Below are positions 10,982-21,898 of a stretch of DNA of 64,000 nt, piece after piece (positions within the stretch are counted from its first letter, which is position 1; the number at the start of each line of letters is the position of its first letter). Origin of the DNA: Pilaira anomala (lineage: Eukaryota > Mucoromycota > Mucoromycetes > Mucorales > Mucoraceae); assembly GCA_025716855.1 (NCBI GenBank), contig JAIXMQ010000012.1:186001-250000 (forward strand), written 5' to 3'. The notes under the pieces are model-generated. The model made no database searches. It saw nothing but the letters and a program-made list of their open reading frames with translations, and was not told where the DNA came from. Position numbers and translations under genes: made by a program.

Positions 10982-12593
10982 ATGGAATCACCAACAACAG
11001 CAACAACAACAACAACAGCGCCAACAACAAATATACCGAGCGATGAAATGATATCTAATTTATATGCTTCCACTTACGCTTACGTCGAAGATGATTTCTT
11101 GCAATGTCTCGTCAGAGAAATAGGTGCAATCACCGGAGCTCAGACTGTGATGATACAAAGGTTACTGACCTCGAAAGAATTTGTTGATTTAACCGAAAAT
11201 GAAGGTTGCCCAAGTATACAACTTGTCGATCATGATTCTTCACCTGAAGGTTCTTCTCCATCAACAACTACCACAACAAATGACTTAGATCCCAATAGAA
11301 ATAAGATTGAATATTTATTAGTGAAAGGATGTTATTCATCTCTATCAAGTCACAATGCATTGTAATTATATAAAAAAAAACTAGAGTACGAATTTTTTTT
11401 TTTTGACACTTTTTTTTTTTTTTTGTTACATCTTTTTTTTTTTTTCTTATATACAACTTTGTAGTAAGCGATTTGCTGCTGTGCCTGTTTCTTCATTGTT
11501 ACCTGATTCACCAATTATTCAAACACTCAATTATCAAAAATATAAGGTAGCACAAGGAGCATCATTGTCTAATTCAATTTATCCAGAATACAATAGTTTT
11601 GTTGGCCTACGACTAGATTTAGATTCATTACCAATCGGTATGATCACCGTCATGAACGATACGCCAATGCGAGAAGATCAAATCAATAACATTCAAAAGT
11701 TATTAAATGCCGTTCAATTACGTACTAGAAATGAAATCGCAAAGATTCGAAAAAGAGATAATTTAATCATGATAAAGAATGCTGCTTTACAAGATGCTGA
11801 AAGCAAGATCAAATTTCTAGCCGACATGAGTCATGAAATAAGGCAAGTTTTTTTTTTTTTTTTTTATGCAGTTAAACATTGTGGCACCCCCCCCCTCACC
11901 CAAGATATTAAATTATTTATATCATGTAGAACACCAATGAATGCTGTCATTGCATTAACTGATTTATTACTTTCTGAAAGAAACTCATTAGATGACGAAC
12001 AAATAGAGCATTTGGAAGTAATACAAACGAGTGGAAATCATCTCTTGACTGTAAGTTTTTCGATTTTCACTTAATCACGCCTTTTTTTTTTTTTTTTTTT
12101 TTTTTAATCACGCACACGTACACACTTTTTTTTGTTTAGGTAATCAATGACATTTTAGATATTTCAAAAATCAATCATGATCCAAAGTTTAAACTAGAAA
12201 ATCGAAGATTTAGCCTTAGAAAATGTGTAAAAGGTAAAGAAAGAAAAAAAAAAAACGAAAAGAAAATTTTTTTGCTTATTAATATTTTCTTTAAAAAAAA
12301 AAAAAAGATGCATTGAATATGGCAAGACATCAAGCATCAATGACACAATACAATAAATTAGTCTGTGTAGCAGAATGTCCTGCTGAAGTAAACGATAACA
12401 TCCCATTAAACCAACTCATCACTCGACTCGAGAAAATAGATCCATTGCATAGCTTGATCGTACCTCAACACCGTACAACCAAAACTGTCCTACCTTTATT
12501 ATGGAAAATTGATTCGGATGTGCCTGATCATTTGATGGGTGATACAATGCGATTGACTCAAATATTATTAAATTTGTGTTCGAACGCTGTCAA

Positions 12594-12640
<47 letters not shown>

Positions 12641-12890
12641 CCCCCCCCCTTTTTTTTCCCCTTCTCCTCATTTTCTATTATTTTCTATACATTTTAGTTC
12701 ACAAAATCGGGTGGCATTCGTGTTAAAATCACTCGCTACGTCCCACCAAGCCCACAAAAATCAACAAGCGACACAAAATATCAAAACTTCAAAGATCGTT
12801 TCGACGCAAAAATTGAAGGCATCTACACACGTGTCATGCGACGAAAGAAGAATATAACAAACGGTAGTGCTGGCACTACTACTACTACAC

Positions 12891-12923
<33 letters not shown>

Positions 12924-14826
12924 TAAACAGCCACAACAACAACAACAATAACATCATCACACCTCAAGACGACACAACTGAAGATGACACAGGTACCACC
13001 ACCGAAGAAGAAGACACTTCAGAAAAAGTCATCTTGGAAATTTCCGTCACGGATACAGGCATTGGGATGCCGGCCGATCGATTACCACGTCTCTTCAAAT
13101 CTTTCTCTCAAATCGATATCTCCACTGCAAGAAGGTACGGTGGTACTGGCCTTGGTTTAGCTATCTCCAGTTTACTCGTCAATCGAATGGGCGGTGGACT
13201 TTGGGTTGAATCCGAAGAAGGTCTGGGTTCAAGGTTCGCTTTGACTTTACCCTTGACCATTGCTCCCAAGAGACCGGCAGGGACTGCTTCTTCCATCGGA
13301 AGTGGTGTCAATTCGGAAAACAGTAGTACGTATGCAAGTAGTGGCATGATTGCTTCTCCTCCTTCTCCAGGTTCCTCTGTCTCGGATGGTGGCTCAAGCA
13401 TTGGTGATCGGTCTGCAAATGATAGCTCAAGCTTTACCAATATACCTTCCTCACCGTCTAATTCAACAGGTTATTTTCCTCAACAACAACAACAGCAATG
13501 TACTCAATCACAAAGTACAACCAACGCAATTAACAACTCCACTCGAACACCTACAAAATATCCACCTTCTTCCGCTACTACTACCACCGCTACCACCACC
13601 CCCACTACGCACCCCTGGGAACCCATCCATATACCCACCACCCCATCTCCTTCCACCGCCTCTTTCGACCCAAACAATATCAACCCTTCGAATAAAAACA
13701 ACAAGGAACTACACAACATGATCTCAAAATCAAAAATCAACAACTGTACCGACCCTTCGGAAGACAAACCAAAATCTCGTATTACCCTTTCAAAATCCTA
13801 TCATCGAAAATCACCGAGTCAATCCAACGAAGAAAATCTCGCTTTACTTTATCCCATCAAGATTATGTTGGCTGAGGATAACGTTTGTAAGTCCTTTTTT
13901 TTTTAAAACAAAAAAAATGTCTTCCCCCCCCCCCTCCCCTTGCATCCCCCTTTTTTTTTTAACTTCTTCTTCTACTTCTAATAGTGAATCAAAAGATCGC
14001 CATCAGTATCTTAAAACGATTAGGCTATCAAGATGTAGTCATTGCAAGTAACGGTCGAGAAGCACTTGACTTAATGCGTATCCATAAATTCGATGTGATC
14101 TTTATGGACCTCTACATGCCTGAAATGGACGGTTTAGAAGCAACAAGGTACATCATTTCCGAACGAAAGCATAACGTACCTCCTCCTCCACCTACCGCCG
14201 CGATCGAAGAAGAGAAAAAGCATCCGGCCTTACTCAACGTCAACGATGTTTACATCATCGCCTTAACCGCCAGTGCCTCCAAACAAGACAGACAAATCTG
14301 TATCGATGCTGGCATGAACGATTTCATCAGTAAACCTTTCACCATGATGGAAATGAAATCCGCTCTCAAGAACTGTGCAAGTAAACGAAAGAAACGAAAG
14401 AAGCAACAGTTACGTGATGAACAGGTCCAAAAGGTACAACAACAACAGCAACTTCAACAAGAATTGATTAATAATGCTTTGATGGTCAAGTATATTGAGG
14501 ATGATCCCATGCTCGATATTCAAAGACAGGTGGTAGAAGAAACAGGTGAGGAAGCTGAGAATGAAGAGGACGATGATGATGATGATGATGACGACGACGA
14601 AGACGATGAAGAGTGTGAAAGGGGTTCAAAGTGTCGTAGTAGAAGTAGTAGTATAGAATCAAATACGCCTTTCATCCCACCACCACCACCTTCTTCTCCT
14701 CCTCCTGCTCCATCGTTACCACAAGAGAATAACTCCAATTTAGACGATCCCATGTTGACAAGTTATGAAGATTTGGAGAACATGAAAAATAAGCCTAAAA
14801 AAGCAACTACAACTACTCTTCCATGA
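10982..14826 (+). CDS. Hybrid sensor histidine kinase with receiver domain
   Basis: Seven exons: 10982-11361, 11465-11842, 11930-12050, 12140-12233, 12308-12594, 12698-13886 and 13985-14826, total 1096 residues. A GAF-like sensor region (about 30-220) precedes a HisKA H-box, FLADMSHEIRTPMNAV, with phospho-acceptor His near 250. The N-box (LTQILLNLCSNAVKF) is separated by a Thr/Asn-rich insertion from the G1 (DTGIGM), F and G2 (GGTGLGLAI) boxes. A Ser/Pro-rich linker leads to the receiver, with phospho-acceptor Asp near 858 in VIFMDLYMPEMDG and the conserved Lys in ISKPF. An acidic/Pro tail follows. It is a soluble stress or environmental sensor feeding an Hpt phosphorelay; the signal is unknown. 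The exon 2 donor is GC rather than GT. Confidence 0.9.
12597..12637. repeat. 41-nt poly(A) tract in a histidine kinase intron
   Basis: Uninterrupted A-run starting three bases into the intron that follows exon 5 (donor at 12595), then a C8 run. Its length makes it a likely site of sequencing or replication slippage. Confidence 0.95.
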
Positions 14827-15245
14827 AAATAACACCTTTTTTTTTTGTCTCTCTCTCTTTTTTTTTTTTTTTTTTAAAAAAAAAAAATAGTAATTAATAG
14901 TAATAATAATAATCATCATCGTAATAAACCACACATAGGTAGCAAAGAAGAAGAATGGCTTACAGTGTGTGTGTGTGTGTGCGTTTTTTTTTATTTATAA
15001 ACTTGATCTTGTCATACACTTGATCAAAAATTCAGGCGATTTTTTAAATTGATTGCTTGGCAAATTGAAAAAAAAAAAAAACCCAGTCATTCGGATTTTG
15101 TTCAAACAACTCCGCGTCTTTATGTAATAATAAACATTTTAAATGTTTATTTTCTATTTTTATTTGTTAAAAAGAAGTAAAAAAAAAGGGGGAAGGGGGG
15201 GGGGGTGTGTATAATAATAATAATAAAGTAAGAAAAACTTTTTCT
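14827..15245. other. Convergent intergenic spacer
   Basis: Between the 3' ends of the histidine kinase and the fusion glycosyltransferase. It contains (GT)n at about 14966-14980, poly-A/T and a G-rich run at about 15190-15205. No gene is seen. Confidence 0.5.
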
Positions 15246-17243
15246 CTATATGTCATCTTCAAATGGTTCATCTTCTTCAACCGGTTCCATCACAACTAAA
15301 GTAATAACCAATTGATCTTTCTCAACCATAAACCCTTGATCAAACGTTAAATCCACCTTCATACGATCCCTTCCACCATTCGCCAGCATCAATTTCGTAG
15401 GTGTATATTCCAGTGTATTCAACACCGCATTCACTTCACGCATGGACACATTTTCTAATGCAAGTGTCAACTTCTTACCGTACGCTCCTTTCTTCACGCG
15501 ACCTCGTCCAATCGTGACCTCCACCTCCAACGTCACCTTTGGAATACGATCCGGTCCACCACGTACATAGATCACATTCAGACCTTGAAATTTACCCGGC
15601 ACAGGTTGTAACGCCAACACGTTCTCATGTTGACGATCATCTTCCAACATACGTTCAGACACAGCTTTATAGATATAATCACGAGGTCCAATCAACTGCA
15701 TGGGTACATCCCAACTTCCTGTCGACGAAATCACTTGATGCGACTTGGTATCTCGATGAGGTAAATCCAAATCAAACTTTTTAAACACGTAATCAATCAC
15801 ACTCCCTGCTTGCACAGGTCGATGATTGGTCATCTTACCAAACAAATGAATGTTCCAACTGTACGGTTCAATCTTGTTCTTTAATTCTTGTTCCGCTAAC
15901 GGGTTCGGTTCTAACAATTTACTGATCTCAAGGTAACTAAATGGGTATAACACTTTACGTGGCAAAATCGTCATCCCACCCGCTTCTAATACCCCACGAC
16001 GTTCACGCACATACGTTGTGATCGCTTTCGGTCCGCCACAGTTGAAACATTCAGGATCATAATTGTACGCTGAGAACGCCCCCTCCGCCATCTCTCGAAA
16101 CAATTTCCAGCCTCGTTTGAATCGCATGAGTCCCTGAGGTAAGTAAAGTCCTTTATCATCCAAAGTCCATTCACGATCCGCATGCACGCTAGAGTAATCT
16201 GACCCAATGAACTCTTGATTTTGATCGGGAGGAATACGGATCCAAAGTGCATCCATGTCCATATAGGTACCGCCATAATTATAAAGTAAAAGACATCGAA
16301 TATAATCCGTTAAATGCCAATTAAAGAATTGTCCTTTTTCCCATTTCTCCCAATCTTGTAACCAATCTTGTGTTCCCGGCCCAAAATACCAATTCCAACG
16401 TAACAATTTATCCTTGGTGAAATTCACCACTTGAATGTTATAGCCACGTCGTGTATAATCATAAAAGAAGTTCTCCGGTAACGAATTCGACATCATGATA
16501 ATCACTGCATTCGGTTCATGAATCCAAACCATCTCAATCGCTCGCCAATGTCGATCTGTAAACGTTTCGGGTCCACTGGTCCAACACACCCAATACAGTA
16601 AATGCCAATTCGCTTCATCCTCTGTATAAATCGAGGTACGTGCGGATAAAATATCCTTGATAATCCATTGATCATTTTCATCAATCACGGCTGAAGGTAA
16701 TACATCCTTCACAACGGGTCCCGGTATCTTTTTATATTCAGGTAAACTACGTAAAGATACTCCACGATCATGGTTGCAATCCAAGTTATACGCGCGATAA
16801 TCATCCGATTTTCCATGACATGGATAACATACTGCACATTTCTTCTTTTTGTTACTTCCAATACATTGAGGTTCTTTATGCAAGATATTACTATACATCA
16901 GCTTCATTCCCTTTTCAAATTGTTCTGACGAGAATCTTTTCGCAATCAAGCTTTCTTCACAGACTTCCGTGTTATCTTGAATACGTTTATCGTGTATCGG
17001 TTCAATATCATACCCAAATAACCAGACCGCAAAGTTAACATCTTCTTCCGCCATGAACCTTTGTGGGTATTCAATCTTTGAGATAATATCCACCAAGTTA
17101 CGAGAGATCGTGTAGAATGTACCCGAAGTAAATGTAGGTAAAATTGGCATTTCATAATCTATTTCTAAATTATAACTGGGATTAAAATACTCGACGGGCA
17201 TATTTCTAAATGGAGAGAGACATAAGTAAAAAAAAAAAGATTA

Positions 17244-17274
<31 letters not shown>

Positions 17275-18180
17275 TACCTGTAAACAAGTCCCTTCCAGTA
17301 ATTATCTCTTGGTTCACCTAATTTATTTAATTCACGTGTAACTGAATCAAATCGAACAAAGACATCATCATCCGTTTTCACCAAATAATCATGATCAACA
17401 TTTGAAGCCCATTTTAAAGCTTCATATAATTTTTTACTCTTGTCCAACCGTAGATCAGGCGCTGGTACTACCAAGAGATCATGATACTTCTCCGATTCAA
17501 CCACTAACTTTGGTCCCATCCATGATTGGATACGCTCAGAAGGAGCTTGACCTACTACAAATCGATACACTACGTTGGCCTCCGTATCTTCTGTCCATCG
17601 TAAACTAGTCTCTCGCAAGATCTGTCTTCTTTCTGCACTTTGCCCTGACCAAGAAGAGAATATCAATACCAAGATCGTAAGCCCACCACCACCACTGGAG
17701 GCTTTCACCGTTTGATCTAATTCAAATACGCCTTCCTTCATCATCAAGATAGAATGATATTGAAATCGGTTCAATTGTCCCGTCAACACAAATCCTGTTA
17801 ATCCCATCACTCCCAACAATGGTAACAAAAGTATCTTGACCGCCGTACTCTTTAAATTAAATCGAGTCGTAGGTAATACATCTTCAAGCTTGGAACTGTA
17901 TTTTGTACTGGACGCAAACGTAAGTTTGATAAAATTTAAAAGTAACAGAATGAAACAGATGGTCATCTGAAGTCGAATAGGTTCACTTGCATCCAGTGTT
18001 GAACTGATCATAGCGTTTAAACACCAAGTCACCACAATCAGTGTTAAAAGTCGAATTAGAGCATGCTTGATTTCGTAATGGTAAAGCCAACGCTTCATCA
18101 TACTTGTTGTTAATATCCAACTCCAATACCCTGCTAATATACACTAAATAAAGAAAAACGTTTAGTTATCACAACTATAA

Positions 18181-18217
<37 letters not shown>

Positions 18218-18513
18218 AGAGAATGGCAACATAACATTCGGTCTGTGTTGTTTGTATTGTTAAAGGACCTCCTGCATCTCGTAAAGGTATTTGCCAAGAT
18301 GCTTTTAAATTATGGACGATATTTAAGGCAGCTGGTACACAACTCAGTGCCCTTAATATAGTAACGGGTATTTCATATCGACGAGGTACGTTTAAACTTG
18401 ACATGATTCGTTTCTGTCGAAAGAAAGGCAACGTAGTTTTCTTTGTTTTATATATATAGATATTAGCTTTATTATGAAAAGGGGGAGGAAAGTATTTTTC
18501 TTACTTGTGCCAT
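15246..18513 (-). CDS. Multipass GT31-GT32 fusion glycosyltransferase
   Basis: Four exons: 18505-18513, 18216-18413, 17278-18143 and 15246-17205, total 1010 residues. The N-terminal ~180 residues hold about five hydrophobic segments, so it is a membrane protein, probably Golgi. A GT31-type (beta-1,3-galactosyltransferase) domain follows, with YLVKTDDDVFVRFDS near 325-340 and the later AEEDVNFA motif. A GT32-type domain (Gly_transf_sug) comes next, with GGTYMDMDALW near 668-678 (DxD metal and sugar-nucleotide site). A beta-rich C-terminal region of about 150 residues ends it. Two catalytic domains in one chain suggest sequential sugar additions to a fungal glycan; the acceptor is unknown. The 9-nt first exon (MAQ) is inferred; an alternative start is the ATG just inside exon 2. 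Confidence 0.8.
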
Positions 18514-18854
18514 AATATACAGTTTTTGTTTTATAATATATATAATAAAAAAAAAAAAAAAAAAAAAAACAAAAAAAAAAAGTCTAATTATTTTCCCTCT
18601 TCCTCTTTTCAATTAAAATGTACAAATATAGCCTTTTTTTTTTTTCTTTGTTTGAAAGAGAAAGAAGAAAGAGAATTTTTATAAAAAAGAGAGAGAGAGG
18701 CTGAAAAAGAATTCAATATTCGCTCTTTGGAAAAAAAAAAACGCACCAATTGTCTAGATCTTTTTAAAAGTGCATCAAAAAGTTGTATTACAAACACCTT
18801 TTTTTTTTTTAAACCAATCGTATTTTCAGGTACAAATAATATTGTAGTAAAGCT

Positions 18855-19581
18855 TTATTCAGTGTTTAAAAATTCGTTCACAGATGGATCATCGTCCGTA
18901 TTCACCATCTCATTAAAGAAACTATCTGTATTTTCTTCTTCTTGTCCCGAATTATCAAAGAATAAATCCATATTGTCATCATCATTACTTTGTTGTTGTT
19001 GTTGTTGTTGTTGGTCTAATGACGGCGATCTATCAGATTTACTATTTGTTTCATTTTCTAATAATAATTCTTGAGGATGTTGATGATGATGATGATGTTG
19101 TTGTTGTTGTTGTTGCTGTTGTTGCTGTTGCTGCTGCTGTTGTTGTTGTAGTTGTTGTTGATGCTGTTGCTGTTGCTGTTGTTGTTGATGCTGTTGTTCT
19201 TGTTGTTCTCTTAATTTTCTTTGGTTTTCTAATTCCAATAAATCTTCATCCTGTAATCCAGGTATCGATAAGACTCTAACATTATTTGGCGTATGATCGA
19301 TTTGAACGCCCATACTTTTAGCTATTTCATTCGAAGCTTCATCCATAGCCTATAAGAAAAAAAAATAATCAATTTTATGTATTTTTTTTTTTTTTTTAGT
19401 AGAAATTTATACATACTTCAATTGTATTAGCTTCATTCAATTGATTCATTAATTTCCAATACTTTTCTTGTTCCTTTTCAAGTTGTTCAATCTTTTCAGC
19501 ATGCTCTTTCTTTTCTCGAGCGGTTCTCTCTTTATGCTCCTCCTATACAATAATATAAATTTAAGATTTCGAATTTTACTT

Positions 19582-19632
<51 letters not shown>

Positions 19633-20279
19633 TTTGCTTTTCAAGTTCTTCTTTGGTTTGCGTAATATCCAATGGAGGAGGAATGATAGAAGCTATACAG
19701 AACGTTTTAATTTCTTTTCTCTTTATTTATAGCATCAACTTAGAACTTACCAATGTTATATGGTGTAAAGATCTCTGACAAATAATCATGATTACGTTTA
19801 TATCTTGCCATAGCTATATCACGAGCTGAAATATCATCCAATTCATCTATGAAACCATTTTTTTTTTTTGTAAGTAAACAACAATATTAAAAAAATATAT
19901 ACTTTCTTATTCTAACCTCCAGAAGGTTCATCGACATCGTCTGTAAGTGGTGCAGATGGTCTTGCAGCCTTTTTAGAAAAAAAAAAAAAAAAAAGACAGT
20001 GTTAAAACATACTCTACTCAAAAATACCTTTCTTTCTCTCTCTCTCTTTTTTTTTTTTTTTACCTTGCTATGAGCACGCTTTCTATGAGCGTTTGGGTCA
20101 TTCATAACAGCTTGATTTCTATACTGTTGTTGTTGTTGTTGTTGTTGCTGCTGTTGTTGTTGAATATAGTGTCCCTGAGAAGGATTAATACCGATTTGCC
20201 CTGGCATACCACGTTGTTGAGCCATAGGTGCCATACCTCCACCTGGTTGTTGTCCGTTATAATAATAAGCTGAAGTCAT
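18855..20279 (-). CDS. BAF57/SMARCE1-like SWI/SNF subunit (no HMG box seen)
   Basis: Six exons: 20064-20279, 19917-19968, 19751-19846, 19631-19692, 19417-19542 and 18855-19349, total 348 residues. The N-terminus is Gly/Gln-rich with a poly-Gln run. The core ISARDIAMARYKRNHDYLSE followed by IIPPPLDITQTKEELEKQI and a coiled coil resembles the post-HMG region of animal BAF57 (ARFQRNHRLISEI...). The C-terminus is Gln/His-rich and then acidic. BAF57 is a core subunit of SWI/SNF chromatin remodellers. No HMG box is present upstream of the core, unlike animal BAF57. Assignment is by motif recognition only; an unrelated coiled-coil nuclear protein remains possible. It is divergently transcribed from PRE10 across a 284-bp promoter. 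Confidence 0.5.
19584..19628. repeat. 45-nt poly(T) tract in intron of BAF57-like gene
   Basis: Uninterrupted T-run ending two bases before an exon. On the gene strand this is an A-run starting immediately after the donor at 19630. Confidence 0.95.
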
Positions 20280-20563
20280 ATATACACACCTTTTTTTTTT
20301 TTTTCGCGCTTTCTATGTTCAAATAAGTGAAAAGAAAAAAAAAATAAATAAATAAAAAGAGTTTCTCTTTTGTGACCGGATATGTTTAAAAGAAAGAGCT
20401 CAACAAAACCCAAACACGTCATCTACCAAGTGTGAACTTCGAGACGGAGTTATTGGAACGCGCGGCCTTGAAGCTAATGGTTCATTTTAACCCAAAATTT
20501 TGTTTTTTTTTTTTTTTTTTTTTTTACCTATCCTTCTTCTTTATATATTTCTTTTTTATTTCA
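20280..20563. promoter_or_regulatory. Short bidirectional promoter (BAF57-like / PRE10)
   Basis: The 284 bp between the two divergent start codons must contain both promoters. It includes a relatively GC-rich block at about 20410-20490 (with ACGTCA and CGCGCGG-type stretches) flanked by poly-A/T. No specific factor site can be assigned from the sequence alone. Confidence 0.5.
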
Positions 20564-21674
20564 ATGACTTCAATTGGTACAGGAGTAAGTTTACACCTTA
20601 CACTTATATAAAAAAAGAAAAAAAGAACTAGAATTTGAAATAAACTAACAACTGTGGATATAGTACGATTTATCTGTTTCCACTTATTCCCCTGATGGAC
20701 GCGTCTTTCAAGTAGAATATGCAAACAAGGCTGTCGATAACAGTGGGTAAATAACACACACACACACACACACACAAACACACAACATAGATACTTACAA
20801 TACCATAGTACTGCTATCGGTCTTCGTGTGAAAGATGGTGTCGTTTTAGCTGTTGAAAAACTTGTTCAATCTAAACTTTTGGTAGCTGGTGCCAATCGTC
20901 GTATTCAAAGTGCAGATCTTCATATCGGCATTGTAAGCCATAAAAAAAAAAAAAAAAATAGACAAAGAAAGAGAAAAAAAAAACTTATCTATCATATATA
21001 GGCTACTGCTGGTTTATTAGCTGACGGTAGACATCTTGTAAACAGAGCTCGCGATGAAGCACAAGCTTGGAGAGATATTTATAGACAACCTATTCCTGGA
21101 AAAACCATGGCCGATCGTTTAGGTCAATACATTTCTGCTTATACATTATACTCTAGTGTTCGTCCTTTTGGTACAAGTACCATTATTGGTACAATGACTG
21201 ATAACGAACCTAGTTTATATATGGTTGAACCCTCTGGTGTCTACTGGGTAAAGAAAAAAAAAAAAAGAAGGAAAGAAATACATATTGACTTTTTTTTTTC
21301 TTTCGTTTTGTTGTTAGGGTTATCGTGGATGTGCTATTGGTAAAGGAAAGTCTCTTGCCAAGACAGAGATCGAGAAACTTGATTTAGAAAATATGACTGT
21401 TCGTGAAGCAGTTAAACAAATCACTAGAATGTAAGAGAGAGAGAGAGAGAGAAAAAAAAATAGTGTATATTTACAAACAATTTGGATTGACATTTTGTTC
21501 TTCTTCCTTAGTATCTACTCATGTCACGATGATGCTAAAGATAAAGACTTTGAATTGGAATTGAGTTGGATCTGTGCTGAATCACAATATAAGCATCAAT
21601 TCGTACCAAAAGATATCAAATTGGAAGCAGAGACATTAGCAAAGGAATCTTCAGATGATGAAATGGAAGACTAA
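20564..21674 (+). CDS. PRE10: 20S proteasome subunit alpha7
   Basis: Six exons: 20564-20584, 20664-20746, 20809-20932, 21002-21247, 21318-21430 and 21512-21674, total 249 residues. The N-terminus MTSIGTGYDLSVSTYSPDGR then VFQVEYANKAV is the proteasome alpha signature in its alpha7 (PSMA3/Pre10) form. ADRLGQYISAYTLYSSVRPFG and the C-terminal HDDAKDKDFELELSW also match alpha7. The C-terminus is acidic (SSDDEMED), as in orthologues. It forms part of the heptameric alpha ring that gates substrate entry to the proteasome core. Length agrees with the family (about 250). Confidence 0.95.
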
Positions 21675-21898
21675 AGCTCTTTTTTTTTTTTTTTTTTGAC
21701 ATGTTAATAATAATAAAAAAAAAAAAGAAAAAAATAAATAAATTCAAAGTGATTGTATTGTATATAATAATAAAATGAAACATATATGACTTAAATCTGA
21801 TTGGGTCATAGTATGTAACAATTGAGACTTATGGAAAGGCGCGTGCACTTGTATTTTTTTTTTTTTTTTTTCTTTTTTATTCACAACTTGTAAATATT

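Noticed and set aside
13108..13767. Minus-strand frames inside the histidine kinase exon
   Set aside because: Shadows of a long coding exon; the plus-strand kinase motifs explain the region.
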